Origin: an uncultured Fibrobacter sp.
GTDB lineage: Bacteria > Fibrobacterota > Fibrobacteria > Fibrobacterales > Fibrobacteraceae
Direction: 5' to 3'
Assembly (NCBI GenBank): GCA_934691725.1
Contig: CAKUTF010000002.1
Span: 1 to 64,000, forward strand
DNA length: 64,000 nucleotides
Shown: positions 1-8,247 of the stretch, piece after piece
Position numbering within the stretch: the stretch's first letter is position 1
Layout of the letters: each line of letters opens with the position of its first letter
Program-made: the position numbers and the translations under genes
The notes under the pieces: model-generated
The model's database searches: none
What the model was told of the DNA's origin: nothing
What the model saw: the letters and a program-made list of their open reading frames with translations, nothing else

Positions 1-261
1 CCGCCGTGCGTTTCTTCGCTTCCGTGGCAAGAGTTTTCGCCTTTTGAACGCTGTCCGCTTTTGCCTTCTTCAATGCGGCGAGGCTGTCCGCCGTGCGTTT
101 CTTCGCTTCCGTGGCAAGAGTTTTCGCCTGTCGGACACTGTCCGATTTCGCTTTCTTCAACGCGGCGAGACTGTCCGCCGTGCGTTTCTTCGCTTCCGTG
201 GCAAGAGTTTTCGCCTTTTGAACGCTGTCCGCTTTTGCCTTCTTCAATGCGACGAGACTGT
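1..261 (-). repeat. 87-bp in-frame tandem repeat in the pilQ-like gene
   Basis: Three consecutive 87-bp copies begin at 1, 88 and 175 and encode 29 residues each (core ALKKAKADSVQKAK then TLATEAKKRTADSLA). Copies 1 and 3 differ at only two positions, while the middle copy differs at about nine, so a 174-bp higher-order unit may have been duplicated. The array may continue beyond the left edge. The product would be a long, highly basic, probably helical or extended linker. Confidence 0.9.
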
Positions 262-721
262 CACTTTTCGATTTCTTTTCCAAGGAGCTTTTTTCCGCAG
301 ACAGCTTTTGTAGGCTCCAGGATTTCGCTTTGACCTTGGGAAGGGCGATGACAAAATTCTTTTGGTTCGAAAGGCTCACCGGATTCCGGTCGTTCTGGAC
401 GGACGTGCCGACAAGAAATTCAAACTTCAGAAGGGGAACCTGAAACGATGCATCCGTAAAGACGCGAACCGCCCGAAGCCCAGACGTTTCACCAAATTCA
501 ATCGATGTCCCCTGGAGCGACGTCTTCGTATTCGAAAATCCGATGGTTAGTTTGTGCGCATTCGCATCGTACTTTTGAAAAAAGTTAGGCAAATCCTTCG
601 CCGACGCAAACTGGAAGCGGAGCGAGCATTCCTTGGCTCCGCAAGAATAAGAGACATCCTTGATTTCCGCCGCAAAGGCGAAAACCGAAGATAGCGAGAG
701 AAGGAGCATCCATTTTATCAT
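1..721 (-). CDS. pilQ: Type IV pilus secretin PilQ-like, N-terminal part (runs off left edge)
   Basis: Partial gene: 240 codons are visible and the reading frame is open to the window edge. The start ATG at 721 overlaps the pilO stop (ATGA), as expected for translational coupling; an in-frame ATG at 709 is an alternative. Residues 1-18 look like a signal peptide (MIKWMLLLSLSSVFAFAAEI). Residues about 20-130 read like an AMIN-type domain of the kind found at the N-terminus of PilQ secretins, where it binds peptidoglycan. From about residue 150 the protein turns into a Lys/Ala/Asp/Ser-rich tandem repeat of 29 residues that continues to the edge. The position after pilM-pilN-pilO is the classical place for pilP/pilQ. 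The secretin domain itself is not in the window, so PilQ is inferred from the AMIN-like domain and gene order; a PilP-like or other AMIN protein is the alternative. Confidence 0.7.
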   Translation of the reverse strand, partial: MIKWMLLLSLSSVFAFAAEIKDVSYSCGAKECSLRFQFASAKDLPNFFQKYDANAHKLTIGFSNTKTSLQGTSIEFGETSGLRAVRVFTDASFQVPLLKFEFLVGTSVQNDRNPVSLSNQKNFVIALPKVKAKSWSLQKLSAEKSSLEKKSKSDSLVALKKAKADSVQKAKTLATEAKKRTADSLAALKKAKSDSVRQAKTLATEAKKRTADSLAALKKAKADSVQKAKTLATEAKKRTA

Positions 722-1317
722 TGGGCAACCTTCTTGGATGTATAGGTGGTCAAGTTAAACGAGACGGTAATCGTAATCGGCGTCCAGCCATGGGATTCCG
801 CCTTTTCGATTTCCTGCTTGATGCCCGAATAGCGGGAAATTTTCAAGTCCGTAATCGCTGTCGGGTAGTTGAAGTTCGCGATTTCCGCAAACAGGTAGCC
901 CAGCATGTGATAGCCGGCGTTTACCGATACGGAATAGCGGTGTTCGATGAAAAATTCCCGCTCCGTCGTTCCGCCCGGGCTGAACTTCTGGATCTGGACG
1001 CCCGCGCTTCGGAGAACCGCATACAGGTCCTGCAGACGCATCGGAACCTGTTCCTCTTCCGGGAACATTTCCTTGAGACGCTCGAATTCATCTTCAGCCT
1101 GTACCAGTTCCGCTTCGAGCTTTGCGATCCGCCCGCGCTGCACGTTTATCTTGTTCAGTTCCGCTTGCGCGCTCTGCAGCTCCTGTTCAAGCCTCGCTTC
1201 TTCGAGCGTAAACGGTTCCCAGATATAGGCATACACGAAATAGGCGCCAGCCGCTATCAGCAACGCGACGACAACCGCATAGATGGTCTTCTTGTCTTTC
1301 CAGTCGATAGCCCGCAT
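718..1317 (-). CDS. pilO: Type IV pilus inner-membrane protein PilO
   Basis: 199 aa. PilO pairs with PilN in the inner-membrane alignment complex of type IV pili, linking cytoplasmic PilM to the PilP/PilQ channel. The protein has a short cytoplasmic N-terminus, one membrane segment (about residues 12-32), a coiled-coil stretch rich in Glu, Gln and Ala (about 38-85) and a small ferredoxin-like periplasmic domain. The size is typical for PilO. Its ATG at 1317 shares a base with the pilN stop (TAATG), and its own stop overlaps the next start, so pilN, pilO and pilQ are translationally coupled. Confidence 0.88.
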   Translation of the reverse strand: MRAIDWKDKKTIYAVVVALLIAAGAYFVYAYIWEPFTLEEARLEQELQSAQAELNKINVQRGRIAKLEAELVQAEDEFERLKEMFPEEEQVPMRLQDLYAVLRSAGVQIQKFSPGGTTEREFFIEHRYSVSVNAGYHMLGYLFAEIANFNYPTAITDLKISRYSGIKQEIEKAESHGWTPITITVSFNLTTYTSKKVAQ

Positions 1318-1925
1318 TATTTCGCCCCTCCTTCAAGTCCGAGATCCGACTTGATTTCGGCCTTGATAACGAAACTGTAGGCCTCTTCCCCTTCGACCTT
1401 GTTTGTCGATACGTCGATAAGCGTCACCGTGTTGAAGCATGCCTGTTTTTCGAGCTTGACCATGTATTCCGCCACTTCCGAAAAGTCGAAGGTCATCCCG
1501 CGGAGCTCCATGTCAAACTGGGAAATCTGGTTCAGCGACGTAAGCCACATGTTCGGCGGCATCATCGACGAGATGTTCTCGAAAAGAATCACCCAGCGCT
1601 TCTTGCTCACCTGGATGGACTTTAGTCCGTTGTTCTTTTGGGCGATAGCCTTGAGCTTAGAATCGAGGGACTTGATTTTTTCGAGAAGCGGACGCTGTTT
1701 TTCGACTTCCGCCTTCGTCGAATCGACATCCCGCTGCAGGGAATCGACCGTTTCCGTCACATAGGACTGGATCATGAAGACGACGACAAGCGCGGTAAGG
1801 AGCGCAACCGAAGGCCACACGACACGCCGGTCGGCAATCCACGAAAAGTCGATTTTCGTCTGCCGATATTCCACCGGCAAGAGGTTGATTTCCACGCAAA
1901 GCGATTTTTTCTTTCCCTTGGCCAT
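1317..1925 (-). CDS. pilN: Type IV pilus assembly protein PilN
   Basis: 202 aa. The N-terminus carries the INLLP motif (residues 13-17) through which PilN docks into cytoplasmic PilM. One membrane segment lies around residues 36-56, followed by a coiled coil and a periplasmic alpha/beta domain. The ATG at 1925 directly abuts the pilM stop codon. Length and order (pilM-pilN-pilO) match the usual alignment-complex operon. Confidence 0.9.
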   Translation of the reverse strand: MAKGKKKSLCVEINLLPVEYRQTKIDFSWIADRRVVWPSVALLTALVVVFMIQSYVTETVDSLQRDVDSTKAEVEKQRPLLEKIKSLDSKLKAIAQKNNGLKSIQVSKKRWVILFENISSMMPPNMWLTSLNQISQFDMELRGMTFDFSEVAEYMVKLEKQACFNTVTLIDVSTNKVEGEEAYSFVIKAEIKSDLGLEGGAK

Positions 1926-3017
1926 TTAGAACTTCCTCAAGGCAAGTCCCAGAGCGGGAGTATATAGGTTCGACAGAGGCAAGGAAACGCCGCCCGCGAA
2001 AGCCGCTTCCGGTTCGCACGGAATTCCCGCAAACGGGTTGATCGGTTCGCAATCGATATCCAGCTTTTCCTTGAGATATTCGCACACGCCAGGCAGGTTC
2101 GCGCCTCCACCGCAGACGAGAAGCCGCACGGGCTTTTCTCCGGATTCTGACGTCGAAAAATACCGGACGCCGAATTCCACCGCGCTGACGATTTCCTCGT
2201 AAGCGAGTTGCAGCGCCGATTCCACTTCGGCAACCGAGCGGTCCTTCACCATCGTCAAATCGTTCTTTTCGAACATTTCATGGCATGTCGCCGCGTCGAT
2301 CCCCAAATGGCGCACGAGCGTCGAGACAACGGAATCCACCGATCCGCTAGTCAAGGTCCGGACCGAATGGAAGCGTCCCTTGTGGAGGAACGTGAGAGTC
2401 GATTTCTTTTCGCCCAGATCCAAAAGGGCTACGGTTTCTTCGGATCTGTCCTCGGCAACCGTCGCAGCGTATGCATTGGCGATTCCGAACACATCGACGT
2501 CGATTGCATCAAGCCGAAAGCCTGCCCCGGAAAAAAGTTTCGCACAGTCCGTGAGGGTTTTATTCTTCGCCGCGACAACGAGGGACTTCACTTCGCCGTT
2601 TGCATCCCGCTCGACGACCTGGTAGTCCAGCATGATGTCCTGGTCGTCAAAAGGCGGCTTCGCTTGCGCCGTCTGGACAACTATCGCGTCTTCGTTTCCA
2701 TTCTTCGGAACCTTGGCGACACTCTTGTCCGCAAGTACGCCGGCAACCCAGCTGATCGACGCAACGATATCGTCCTTGGAAATATCCGGGAAATTCCGGG
2801 TCATCAGGCGCACGATCGCTTCGCGAAGCTTCGCTTCATCTTGGATTTCATTGTCGGCCAAGGCGCCTTCGGGCGTGAGTTCCAAATCAAGACCCATGAC
2901 ACGGGGAGCAAAGCCGCGTCCGTGATGCACGCGAACAACCTTGATTGAGTAATGACCGATGTCCACGCCAATCGTCTGGCGTTCACCGCGGATTTTAGCG
3001 ATAAGATTCAGTGCCAA
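1926..3017 (-). CDS. pilM: Type IV pilus actin-like ATPase PilM
   Basis: 363 aa, the usual PilM length. The N-terminus has the actin-fold phosphate-1 motif (GVDIGHYSIKVVRV). A second phosphate loop (LLDLGEKKSTLTF) and the adenosine motif (LLVCGGGANLPGV) also appear in order. PilM is cytoplasmic and binds the PilN N-terminal peptide. The start is a TTG at 3017, preceded by AGAGG at about 7 nt; no better ATG fits. It is the first gene of the leftward pil operon and has a strong promoter upstream. Confidence 0.93.
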   Translation of the reverse strand: MALNLIAKIRGERQTIGVDIGHYSIKVVRVHHGRGFAPRVMGLDLELTPEGALADNEIQDEAKLREAIVRLMTRNFPDISKDDIVASISWVAGVLADKSVAKVPKNGNEDAIVVQTAQAKPPFDDQDIMLDYQVVERDANGEVKSLVVAAKNKTLTDCAKLFSGAGFRLDAIDVDVFGIANAYAATVAEDRSEETVALLDLGEKKSTLTFLHKGRFHSVRTLTSGSVDSVVSTLVRHLGIDAATCHEMFEKNDLTMVKDRSVAEVESALQLAYEEIVSAVEFGVRYFSTSESGEKPVRLLVCGGGANLPGVCEYLKEKLDIDCEPINPFAGIPCEPEAAFAGGVSLPLSNLYTPALGLALRKF

Positions 3018-3053
3018 AGTAAAACCTCTGTTCCAAAATTCGGAACTCTTTTA

Positions 3054-3082
3054 ATTCTACCTTTCCAAAAGCCCGATGTCAA
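3054..3082 (-). promoter_or_regulatory. Sigma70-type promoter of the pil operon
   Basis: Reading leftward, a -35 box TTGACA (3077-3082) is followed by exactly 17 nt and a -10 box TAGAAT (3054-3059), one mismatch from TATAAT. It lies about 37 nt upstream of the pilM TTG start, which fits a short leader. Confidence 0.75.
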
Positions 3083-3129
3083 TAGGAATTTTCATAACAG
3101 ATAGAAAAAACAAGCACTTAGGGCGTTTT

Positions 3130-3332
3130 TAGGTGGAAAATCCCGGTTGGATCTATGGGTTGCAGGATGCGATAAGAGGGATGAGATGTTGTCTGGAACT
3201 AGGGATTAGTTGATAGAAGAACACAGAATTCAGGAATCAGCAGGCAAAACGGGAAATGGGACACGTTGAGTGGGATGAGGAATTGACAGTTAAGCGAGCT
3301 GTAGCCAGGGAACATAGACGTCCGCGGTTCAA
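3130..3332. repeat. Heptamer-type intergenic array A between pilM and radC
   Basis: Non-coding. It contains loosely 7-nt-periodic AG words (AGGGATT, AGTTGAT), a block TTGACAGTTAAGCGAGC (3283-3299) that recurs with small changes at 22945 and 50036, and the block TAGACGTCCGCGG (3315-3327) that recurs at the other three arrays. The block sits 5 nt from the radC stop codon. This is the smallest and most degraded of the four arrays. Confidence 0.7.
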
Positions 3333-4001
3333 TCAACTAAACGAAAACAGCTCCGGAAATTCCCGCTTTAAACTTGCATAGCCCCGAAAAGACACGATCA
3401 GATGGTCTAGAACAGGAATTTCAAGCATCCGGCCGGCATCGCAAAGAGACCGCGTCACTTTTTTGTCCTCCTCGCTAGCCACCAAGGATCCCGACGGATG
3501 GTTGTGCGCCACGATGATGCTGCACGCCCTGTCCCGGATTGCTTCGGAAAAGACTTCCCGTGCATGGACCTGCGTGCGATCGGCGAGGCCCGAAGTCACC
3601 AGATGGACTCCCAGGATTCCGTTGCAGCTGCTGAGCGAGACCGAAACAAAACATTCCTGCCTGCGAAACTTGAGAAACGCCAAGTGTGGCAAAAGTGCCC
3701 CCGGAGACGTTATGTTCGCCATCCGCGATCCCAAAAAGAACCGGCTCGAAAGTTCCAGACAGGCCAAAACCTGCGAAGCCTTGGCGCGTCCGAGACCTCC
3801 TATTTCGCAAAGTTCCCCCAAAGTCGGGCGGCGGGCCGCTTTCGAAAGAAACTCGGCGAGTTCATCGGAAAGTGCAAAAACATTTTTTTTCGCACTCCCC
3901 CGCCCCAAGATCAGCGCAAGCAGATCCGACGTCGAAAGGGATTCCGGGCCATCACTTGCCAGACGTTCCCGCGGAAGGGATTTTTTATCACACACGAGCA
4001 T
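3333..4001 (-). CDS. radC: RadC-family JAB/MPN domain protein
   Basis: 222 aa, typical RadC length. An N-terminal helix-hairpin-helix-like part (GELCEIGGLGRAKASQVLA) is followed by a JAMM metalloprotease-like domain with a Glu (QVHAREVF), the metal motif AHNHPSGS and a downstream Asp in EEDKK, so all expected zinc ligands are present. RadC was once called a DNA repair protein; its biochemical role is not settled. The start ATG at 4001 has AGGAG 6-7 nt upstream. The stop codon lies inside repeat-like sequence that continues as array A. Confidence 0.92.
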   Translation of the reverse strand: MLVCDKKSLPRERLASDGPESLSTSDLLALILGRGSAKKNVFALSDELAEFLSKAARRPTLGELCEIGGLGRAKASQVLACLELSSRFFLGSRMANITSPGALLPHLAFLKFRRQECFVSVSLSSCNGILGVHLVTSGLADRTQVHAREVFSEAIRDRACSIIVAHNHPSGSLVASEEDKKVTRSLCDAGRMLEIPVLDHLIVSFRGYASLKREFPELFSFS

Positions 4002-4337
4002 TCACTTCTCCTAAAAAAAGTCCGTTTTCTTTCTATAACGCTCCAACGCCGTTTTTATCCACTTTTATTTAAAACGAAAAATTCAAGCATCTTTAGCAAA
4101 AAAAAATCACATTTTAAATCACGGTTTAATTCAAAGTTCAAACATTCAAAGCGAAAAGCTGCTTTTTCATCCACAGAAATCTTCATTTTAGAGAAATTCA
4201 GCAAAAAATTTCCACATTTTTCAAAAACAAAAAACAACAAAGCAAAGACTTTTCAAAATTTTCATCAATTTTGCAAAAAATATCAAAATTTCAAAAGTTC
4301 AACAATTCAAAAATTCAATTATTTTCAACAAAACGCA
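4002..4337. other. AT-rich divergent spacer with DnaA-box-like 9-mers
   Basis: About 330 bp with very low G+C compared with the flanks, full of A-tracts and TTCAAAA-like words. I see no convincing gene. Three same-direction 9-mers resemble the DnaA box TTATCCACA: TTATCCACT at 4055 (one mismatch), TCATCCACA at 4167 (one mismatch) and ATTTCCACA at 4208 (two mismatches). The A-tracts could also act as curved upstream DNA for the ilvB promoter. Confidence 0.5.
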
Positions 4338-4366
4338 TTGACAATCGGAATTTCATTTCCTATATT
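4338..4366 (+). promoter_or_regulatory. Sigma70-type promoter of ilvB-ilvN
   Basis: TTGACA (4338-4343), a 17-nt spacer and TATATT (4361-4366). The expected transcript would start near 4373, leaving a leader of only about 30 nt. There is therefore no room for a leader-peptide attenuator of the enteric ilv type. Confidence 0.8.
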
Positions 4367-4404
4367 AAGCCCATCAAAACTTCAAAACTTGATTGAGAAC
4401 TGTT

Positions 4405-6129
4405 ATGACAAATCACGCATTAAGCGGTGCACAAGTGATTCTCGATTGTCTGAAACGCGAAGGCGTTGATACAATTTTCGGCTATCCAGGAGGCTCCGCC
4501 ATTCCCCTTTTCGATGCCATTCTCGATTCGGGCATCCAGATGGTCCTTTCGCGCCACGAACAGGGCGCAACGCACATGGCTGACGGCTACGCCCGCGCCA
4601 CGGGAAAAGTCGGCGTCGTCCTGGTAACAAGCGGTCCGGGCGCAACGAACACCTTTACGGGCATCTATACCGCGTTGATGGATTCCTCCCCGCTCGTCGT
4701 TCTCGCCGCCCAGACGACCACCCCGAACCTCGGAAAAGACGCTTTCCAGGAATGCGATACAAGCGGAATGACCTTCGCCGCAGTCAAGCATTCTTTTTTA
4801 ATCAAGGATCCGAACGACCTTCCGCGCGCAGTCAAGGAGGCGTTTCACATTGCAAGCACCGGACGTCCGGGGCCCGTGCTTATCGACCTGCCGAAAGACG
4901 TTCTCGCAAACGCCTGCACGGCAAAATACACCGATGAGCTTGACCTGCCGGGTTACAAAGTTCCGACATACGCAGACTCCACGATGATCGAAAAGGCGGC
5001 AAGCCTTCTCAAGGCGTCGAAAAAGCCGCTTCTCCTTGTCGGCCACGGAGCGATCATTTCGAACGCTTCCCGCCAGGTGAAGGAACTCGCCGAAAAGCTG
5101 AACGCCCCCGTCGTCGAGACGCTGCTCGGCCTCGGCGCCTTCCCCGAAACGCATCCGCTTTCGCTCGGAATGCTCGGGATGCACGGAACAGCCTACGCAA
5201 ACAAGGCGCTTCTCGAGTGCGACCTTATCATGAGCATCGGTTCCCGCTGGGACGACCGCATCACGGGAAAACTCGACGAATTCTGCAAGGGGGCTAAAAT
5301 CATCCATGTGGATATCGACCCGGCGGAAGAAGGAAAAATCTTACAGCCGGACGCGTTCCTCTGCGGCGACGCAAGGCTCGTTCTCGAACAGCTTTTGCCG
5401 CTCGTTTCGCGGCTTGACACGGACGACTGGGTAAAGACTGTCTTGACCTATAAGAAGCGCTACCCGCTCAGCTATCCCAAGCAGGGCGGTCTGCGGATGC
5501 AGCATATCATTTCCACGGTCTATGCGCTTACAAAAGGCAAGGCCATCGTCACCACCGACGTGGGCCAGCACCAGATGTGGGTCGCCCAGTTCTACAAGGC
5601 GGACTATCCGCGGCAGTTCATCACGAGCGGCGGTGCGGGCACGATGGGATTCGGGTTCCCGGCGGCAATCGGCGCGGCGATCGGTCTCGCTCCGGAGCAA
5701 AACTGGCCGGTGTGCTGCTTTGCCGGAGACGGCGGCTTCCAGATGACCGAATTCGAACTCGCGACAGCCTTCATCCACAAGCTTCCCATCAAGATTTTCG
5801 TGATGGATAACAAGTTCCTTGGGATGGTCCGCCAATGGCAGGATATGTTCTACGACAAGCGTTATTCCTCTGTCAGCATGGTCGGAAATCCGGACTTCGT
5901 GAAGCTCGCCGAAGCCTATAAAGTTCCGGGTCTCCGCATCAAGCGGGCCGCGGACGCCGAGCGCGTCATCCAGAAGGCGCTTGACTATCACGAAGGTCCC
6001 ATCCTCATCCACTGCGAGTGTGAAGAAGAAGACAACGTGTTCCCGATGATTCCGGCAGGCGCACCGCTTACCGCCATGATGACGGAACAGCCCAAAGGTC
6101 AGCTCGAAAAGCCGACAGGGAGCACCTAA
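4405..6129 (+). CDS. ilvB: Acetolactate synthase large subunit
   Basis: 574 aa from the ATG at 4405; a TTG at 4393 would add four residues. The enzyme joins two pyruvates, or pyruvate and 2-oxobutyrate, in the first common step of branched-chain amino-acid synthesis, using ThDP, Mg and FAD. Visible motifs are the ThDP-activating Glu in SRHEQGATHMADGYARATG, the GYPGGSAIPLFDAI segment, and the ThDP-binding GDGGFQMTEFELATA with the downstream MDN. Length is standard. It is followed after 2 nt by the regulatory subunit and preceded by a strong promoter. Confidence 0.95.
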   Translation: MTNHALSGAQVILDCLKREGVDTIFGYPGGSAIPLFDAILDSGIQMVLSRHEQGATHMADGYARATGKVGVVLVTSGPGATNTFTGIYTALMDSSPLVVLAAQTTTPNLGKDAFQECDTSGMTFAAVKHSFLIKDPNDLPRAVKEAFHIASTGRPGPVLIDLPKDVLANACTAKYTDELDLPGYKVPTYADSTMIEKAASLLKASKKPLLLVGHGAIISNASRQVKELAEKLNAPVVETLLGLGAFPETHPLSLGMLGMHGTAYANKALLECDLIMSIGSRWDDRITGKLDEFCKGAKIIHVDIDPAEEGKILQPDAFLCGDARLVLEQLLPLVSRLDTDDWVKTVLTYKKRYPLSYPKQGGLRMQHIISTVYALTKGKAIVTTDVGQHQMWVAQFYKADYPRQFITSGGAGTMGFGFPAAIGAAIGLAPEQNWPVCCFAGDGGFQMTEFELATAFIHKLPIKIFVMDNKFLGMVRQWQDMFYDKRYSSVSMVGNPDFVKLAEAYKVPGLRIKRAADAERVIQKALDYHEGPILIHCECEEEDNVFPMIPAGAPLTAMMTEQPKGQLEKPTGST

Positions 6130-6131
6130 CC

Positions 6132-6638
6132 ATGCAAACCGATAAGAAACTTTCCGCTCACAGCCTGAGCCTGCTCGTCGCCAACCGTCCCGGCGTTCTC
6201 GTGCGCATTGCGCTCGTATTTTCCCGCCGAGGCTACAACCTCGATTCCCTGGTCGTCTCCCCGACGCTCAACCCGGACTTCAGCCGGATGAACATCGTCG
6301 CCCACGGCAACCCGGAAATTCTCGTGCAAATCATCAAGCAGCTCGAAAAGCTCGTTGACGTAATCCAGGCAAAGGACCATACCGGTTCAAGCACCGTCGA
6401 AAAGGAACTCGCGCTGATCAAAGTCAAGTGCAAGTCCAGCGAACGGACAGAAATCCTCCAGCTGTGCGACCATTTCAAGGCGACAACGGTCGATATGACG
6501 GACACGTCGATGATTATCCAGATTACCGGCAACACGGACAAGATCGACGCGATGAAGCACTTGCTCGACAAGTTCGAAGTCGTGGAATATATCCGCACGG
6601 GCAAGGTCATCATGGTCCGCGGCGAGGAACTCACCTAG
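6132..6638 (+). CDS. ilvN: Acetolactate synthase small (regulatory) subunit
   Basis: 168 aa, the long ilvH/ilvN type. The N-terminal ACT domain (SLLVANRPGVLVRIALVFS, then GYNLDSL) binds valine for feedback inhibition, and the C-terminal half is the standard ALS_ss_C domain. It starts 2 nt after ilvB, so the two subunits are co-translated. A strong terminator follows. Confidence 0.95.
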   Translation: MQTDKKLSAHSLSLLVANRPGVLVRIALVFSRRGYNLDSLVVSPTLNPDFSRMNIVAHGNPEILVQIIKQLEKLVDVIQAKDHTGSSTVEKELALIKVKCKSSERTEILQLCDHFKATTVDMTDTSMIIQITGNTDKIDAMKHLLDKFEVVEYIRTGKVIMVRGEELT

Positions 6639-6671
6639 CAGCCTCGATATACTTTCCCTTCTCCAGAAGGT

Positions 6672-6696
6672 GCCCCGCTTCGGCGGGGCTTTTTTT
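6672..6696 (+). terminator. Rho-independent terminator after ilvN
   Basis: Perfect 7-bp stem GCCCCGC/GCGGGGC with a TTCG tetraloop (6679-6682), followed by seven Ts. It ends only 11 nt before the ATG of rmlD. Confidence 0.93.
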
Positions 6697-6707
6697 ACAT
6701 TTAAGGT

Positions 6708-7625
6708 ATGAAGATTTTTGTAACCGGAGTGGCCGGGCAGCTAGGCCACGATGTGATGAACGAGCTAGCCAAAAGAGGACACGAAGGAATCGGGAGCGAC
6801 CTCGCGCCCTCATACAGCGGAATCTTAAACGGAAGCTCTGTCACCAAGGCGCCCTACCGCGCACTGGACATTACGGACAAGGCTTCGGTCAAGAGGCTCC
6901 TTGAAGAACTTCGCCCGGATGCGGTCATCCACTGCGCCGCCTGGACCGCGGTCGATCTCGCCGAAGATCCCGACAAGCAGGAAAAGGTTCGCGCCATCAA
7001 CGCCGGAGGCACGAAGAACATCGCCGAAGCCTGCCGGGAAATCGGTGCAAAAATGGTCTATATCAGCACGGACTACGTGTTCGACGGGCAGGGAACATCG
7101 CCGTGGGAGCCGGACTGCAAGGATTACAAGCCTCTCAACGTCTATGGACAGACAAAGCTCGAAGGGGAACTCGCCGTCAGCCAAATTCTCCAAAAATATT
7201 TCATCGTCCGCATCGCCTGGGTCTTTGGCCTGAACGGCAAAAATTTCATCCGGACAATGCTGAACGTGGCGAAGACGCACGATACGGTGCGCGTCGTAAA
7301 TGACCAGATCGGAACGCCGACATACACGTTCGACCTTTCGAGGCTTCTCATCGACATGGTCGAGACGGAAAAATACGGTTATTACCATGCGACGAACGAA
7401 GGCGGATTCATCAGCTGGTACGACTTCACCCGGGAAATCTATCGCCAGGCGGGACTTTCCACCGAAGTCATCCCCGTATCGACTGCGGAATACGGAATTT
7501 CCAAGGCCGCTCGACCGTTCAACAGCCGACTTTCCAAGGAAAAGCTCCTCGAGGCAGGCTTTAAGCCGCTTCCGACGTGGCAAGACGCCCTGTCGAGATT
7601 CTTGAAGGAAATGAAACGGGCATGA
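6708..7625 (+). CDS. rfbD: dTDP-4-dehydrorhamnose reductase
   Basis: 305 aa. Last step of dTDP-L-rhamnose synthesis: NADPH-dependent reduction of dTDP-4-keto-rhamnose. The Rossmann motif is at the N-terminus (FVTGVAGQLGHDV), followed by the family signature VIHCAAWTAVDLAE, the STDYVFDG motif and the catalytic YGQTK (YxxxK). No other rml genes are in the window. It starts immediately after the ilvN terminator, with a weak AAGG ribosome site, so its transcription depends on readthrough or on a promoter inside ilvN. A lipoprotein gene follows after 1 nt. Confidence 0.92.
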   Translation: MKIFVTGVAGQLGHDVMNELAKRGHEGIGSDLAPSYSGILNGSSVTKAPYRALDITDKASVKRLLEELRPDAVIHCAAWTAVDLAEDPDKQEKVRAINAGGTKNIAEACREIGAKMVYISTDYVFDGQGTSPWEPDCKDYKPLNVYGQTKLEGELAVSQILQKYFIVRIAWVFGLNGKNFIRTMLNVAKTHDTVRVVNDQIGTPTYTFDLSRLLIDMVETEKYGYYHATNEGGFISWYDFTREIYRQAGLSTEVIPVSTAEYGISKAARPFNSRLSKEKLLEAGFKPLPTWQDALSRFLKEMKRA

Positions 7626-7626
7626 A

Positions 7627-8223
7627 ATGAGGAAAGGCGCTCTCATCGCGACATTCGCCGTTCTCATTTTGGCATTTTTCGTCTGCGGATGCGAAGAGGA
7701 AAAGAGCGAAACCGAGAATTACGGCAAGAACATGGCGACAAAGACCTCATTCAAAGATTCCGAACTTTCCGGATTCCGGAAAAAAACTGATCAAAATTTC
7801 ACAAACCTTTTCCAAAGCGCCTCCGATTTTCTTGCACTAATCGATTCCTCCGATGAAATCCAGGCGATCCAAAATCCCAGATACAAAAAAGAAAAAGAAG
7901 TACAAATCACTCTGGACAAATCGCAAACGGAAAAACTCTCCGAACGCTTTTCCACAGTCAAAAGAAACGAATACAAAATCAAAACTTCCATCAAAGGAAG
8001 ACGGCCTTCCTACATCTGTGAATTTATCTTCAAGAAAGACCAGCGCGTTCTCGCCAAAATGAAATACTATCCTTTCGGGCGGTTTATCCTGGCCGGTGAC
8101 GACACCTGGAGCACAGACAAAAGTCTTTACACCGACGAGTTTATCCAATCGATGGGTTTCTACATTCCGTTTGACAGAAAATGGAGATGCCGGAAAGAGA
8201 TAAAACCCATCCCCTACAGGTGA
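7627..8223 (+). CDS. Putative lipoprotein of unknown function
   Basis: 198 aa. The N-terminus has a hydrophobic stretch and lipobox-like FVCGC, so Cys 22 or thereabouts would be lipidated. The rest is Lys-rich and soluble with no family I recognise. It starts 1 nt after rfbD and is probably co-transcribed; a functional link to rhamnose synthesis is not shown. It uses more A/T than its neighbours, especially in the middle. Confidence 0.75.
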   Translation: MRKGALIATFAVLILAFFVCGCEEEKSETENYGKNMATKTSFKDSELSGFRKKTDQNFTNLFQSASDFLALIDSSDEIQAIQNPRYKKEKEVQITLDKSQTEKLSERFSTVKRNEYKIKTSIKGRRPSYICEFIFKKDQRVLAKMKYYPFGRFILAGDDTWSTDKSLYTDEFIQSMGFYIPFDRKWRCRKEIKPIPYR

Positions 8224-8247
8224 AAGTTTCCTAGACTGCAGCTTCCG

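Noticed and set aside
44..550. Several open frames on the plus strand over the left edge
   Set aside because: They are shadows of the 87-bp repeats and of the pilQ-like gene on the minus strand; the minus frame has a signal peptide, coupling to pilO and an AMIN-like domain.
4055..4240. A 61-codon minus-strand frame in the AT-rich island
   Set aside because: Low-complexity Phe/Lys/Leu composition from A/T-rich DNA, no ribosome site and no recognisable features.
4367..4404. Leader-peptide attenuator for ilvB
   Set aside because: Only about 30 nt lie between the predicted transcription start and the ATG; no room for a leader peptide and hairpins.
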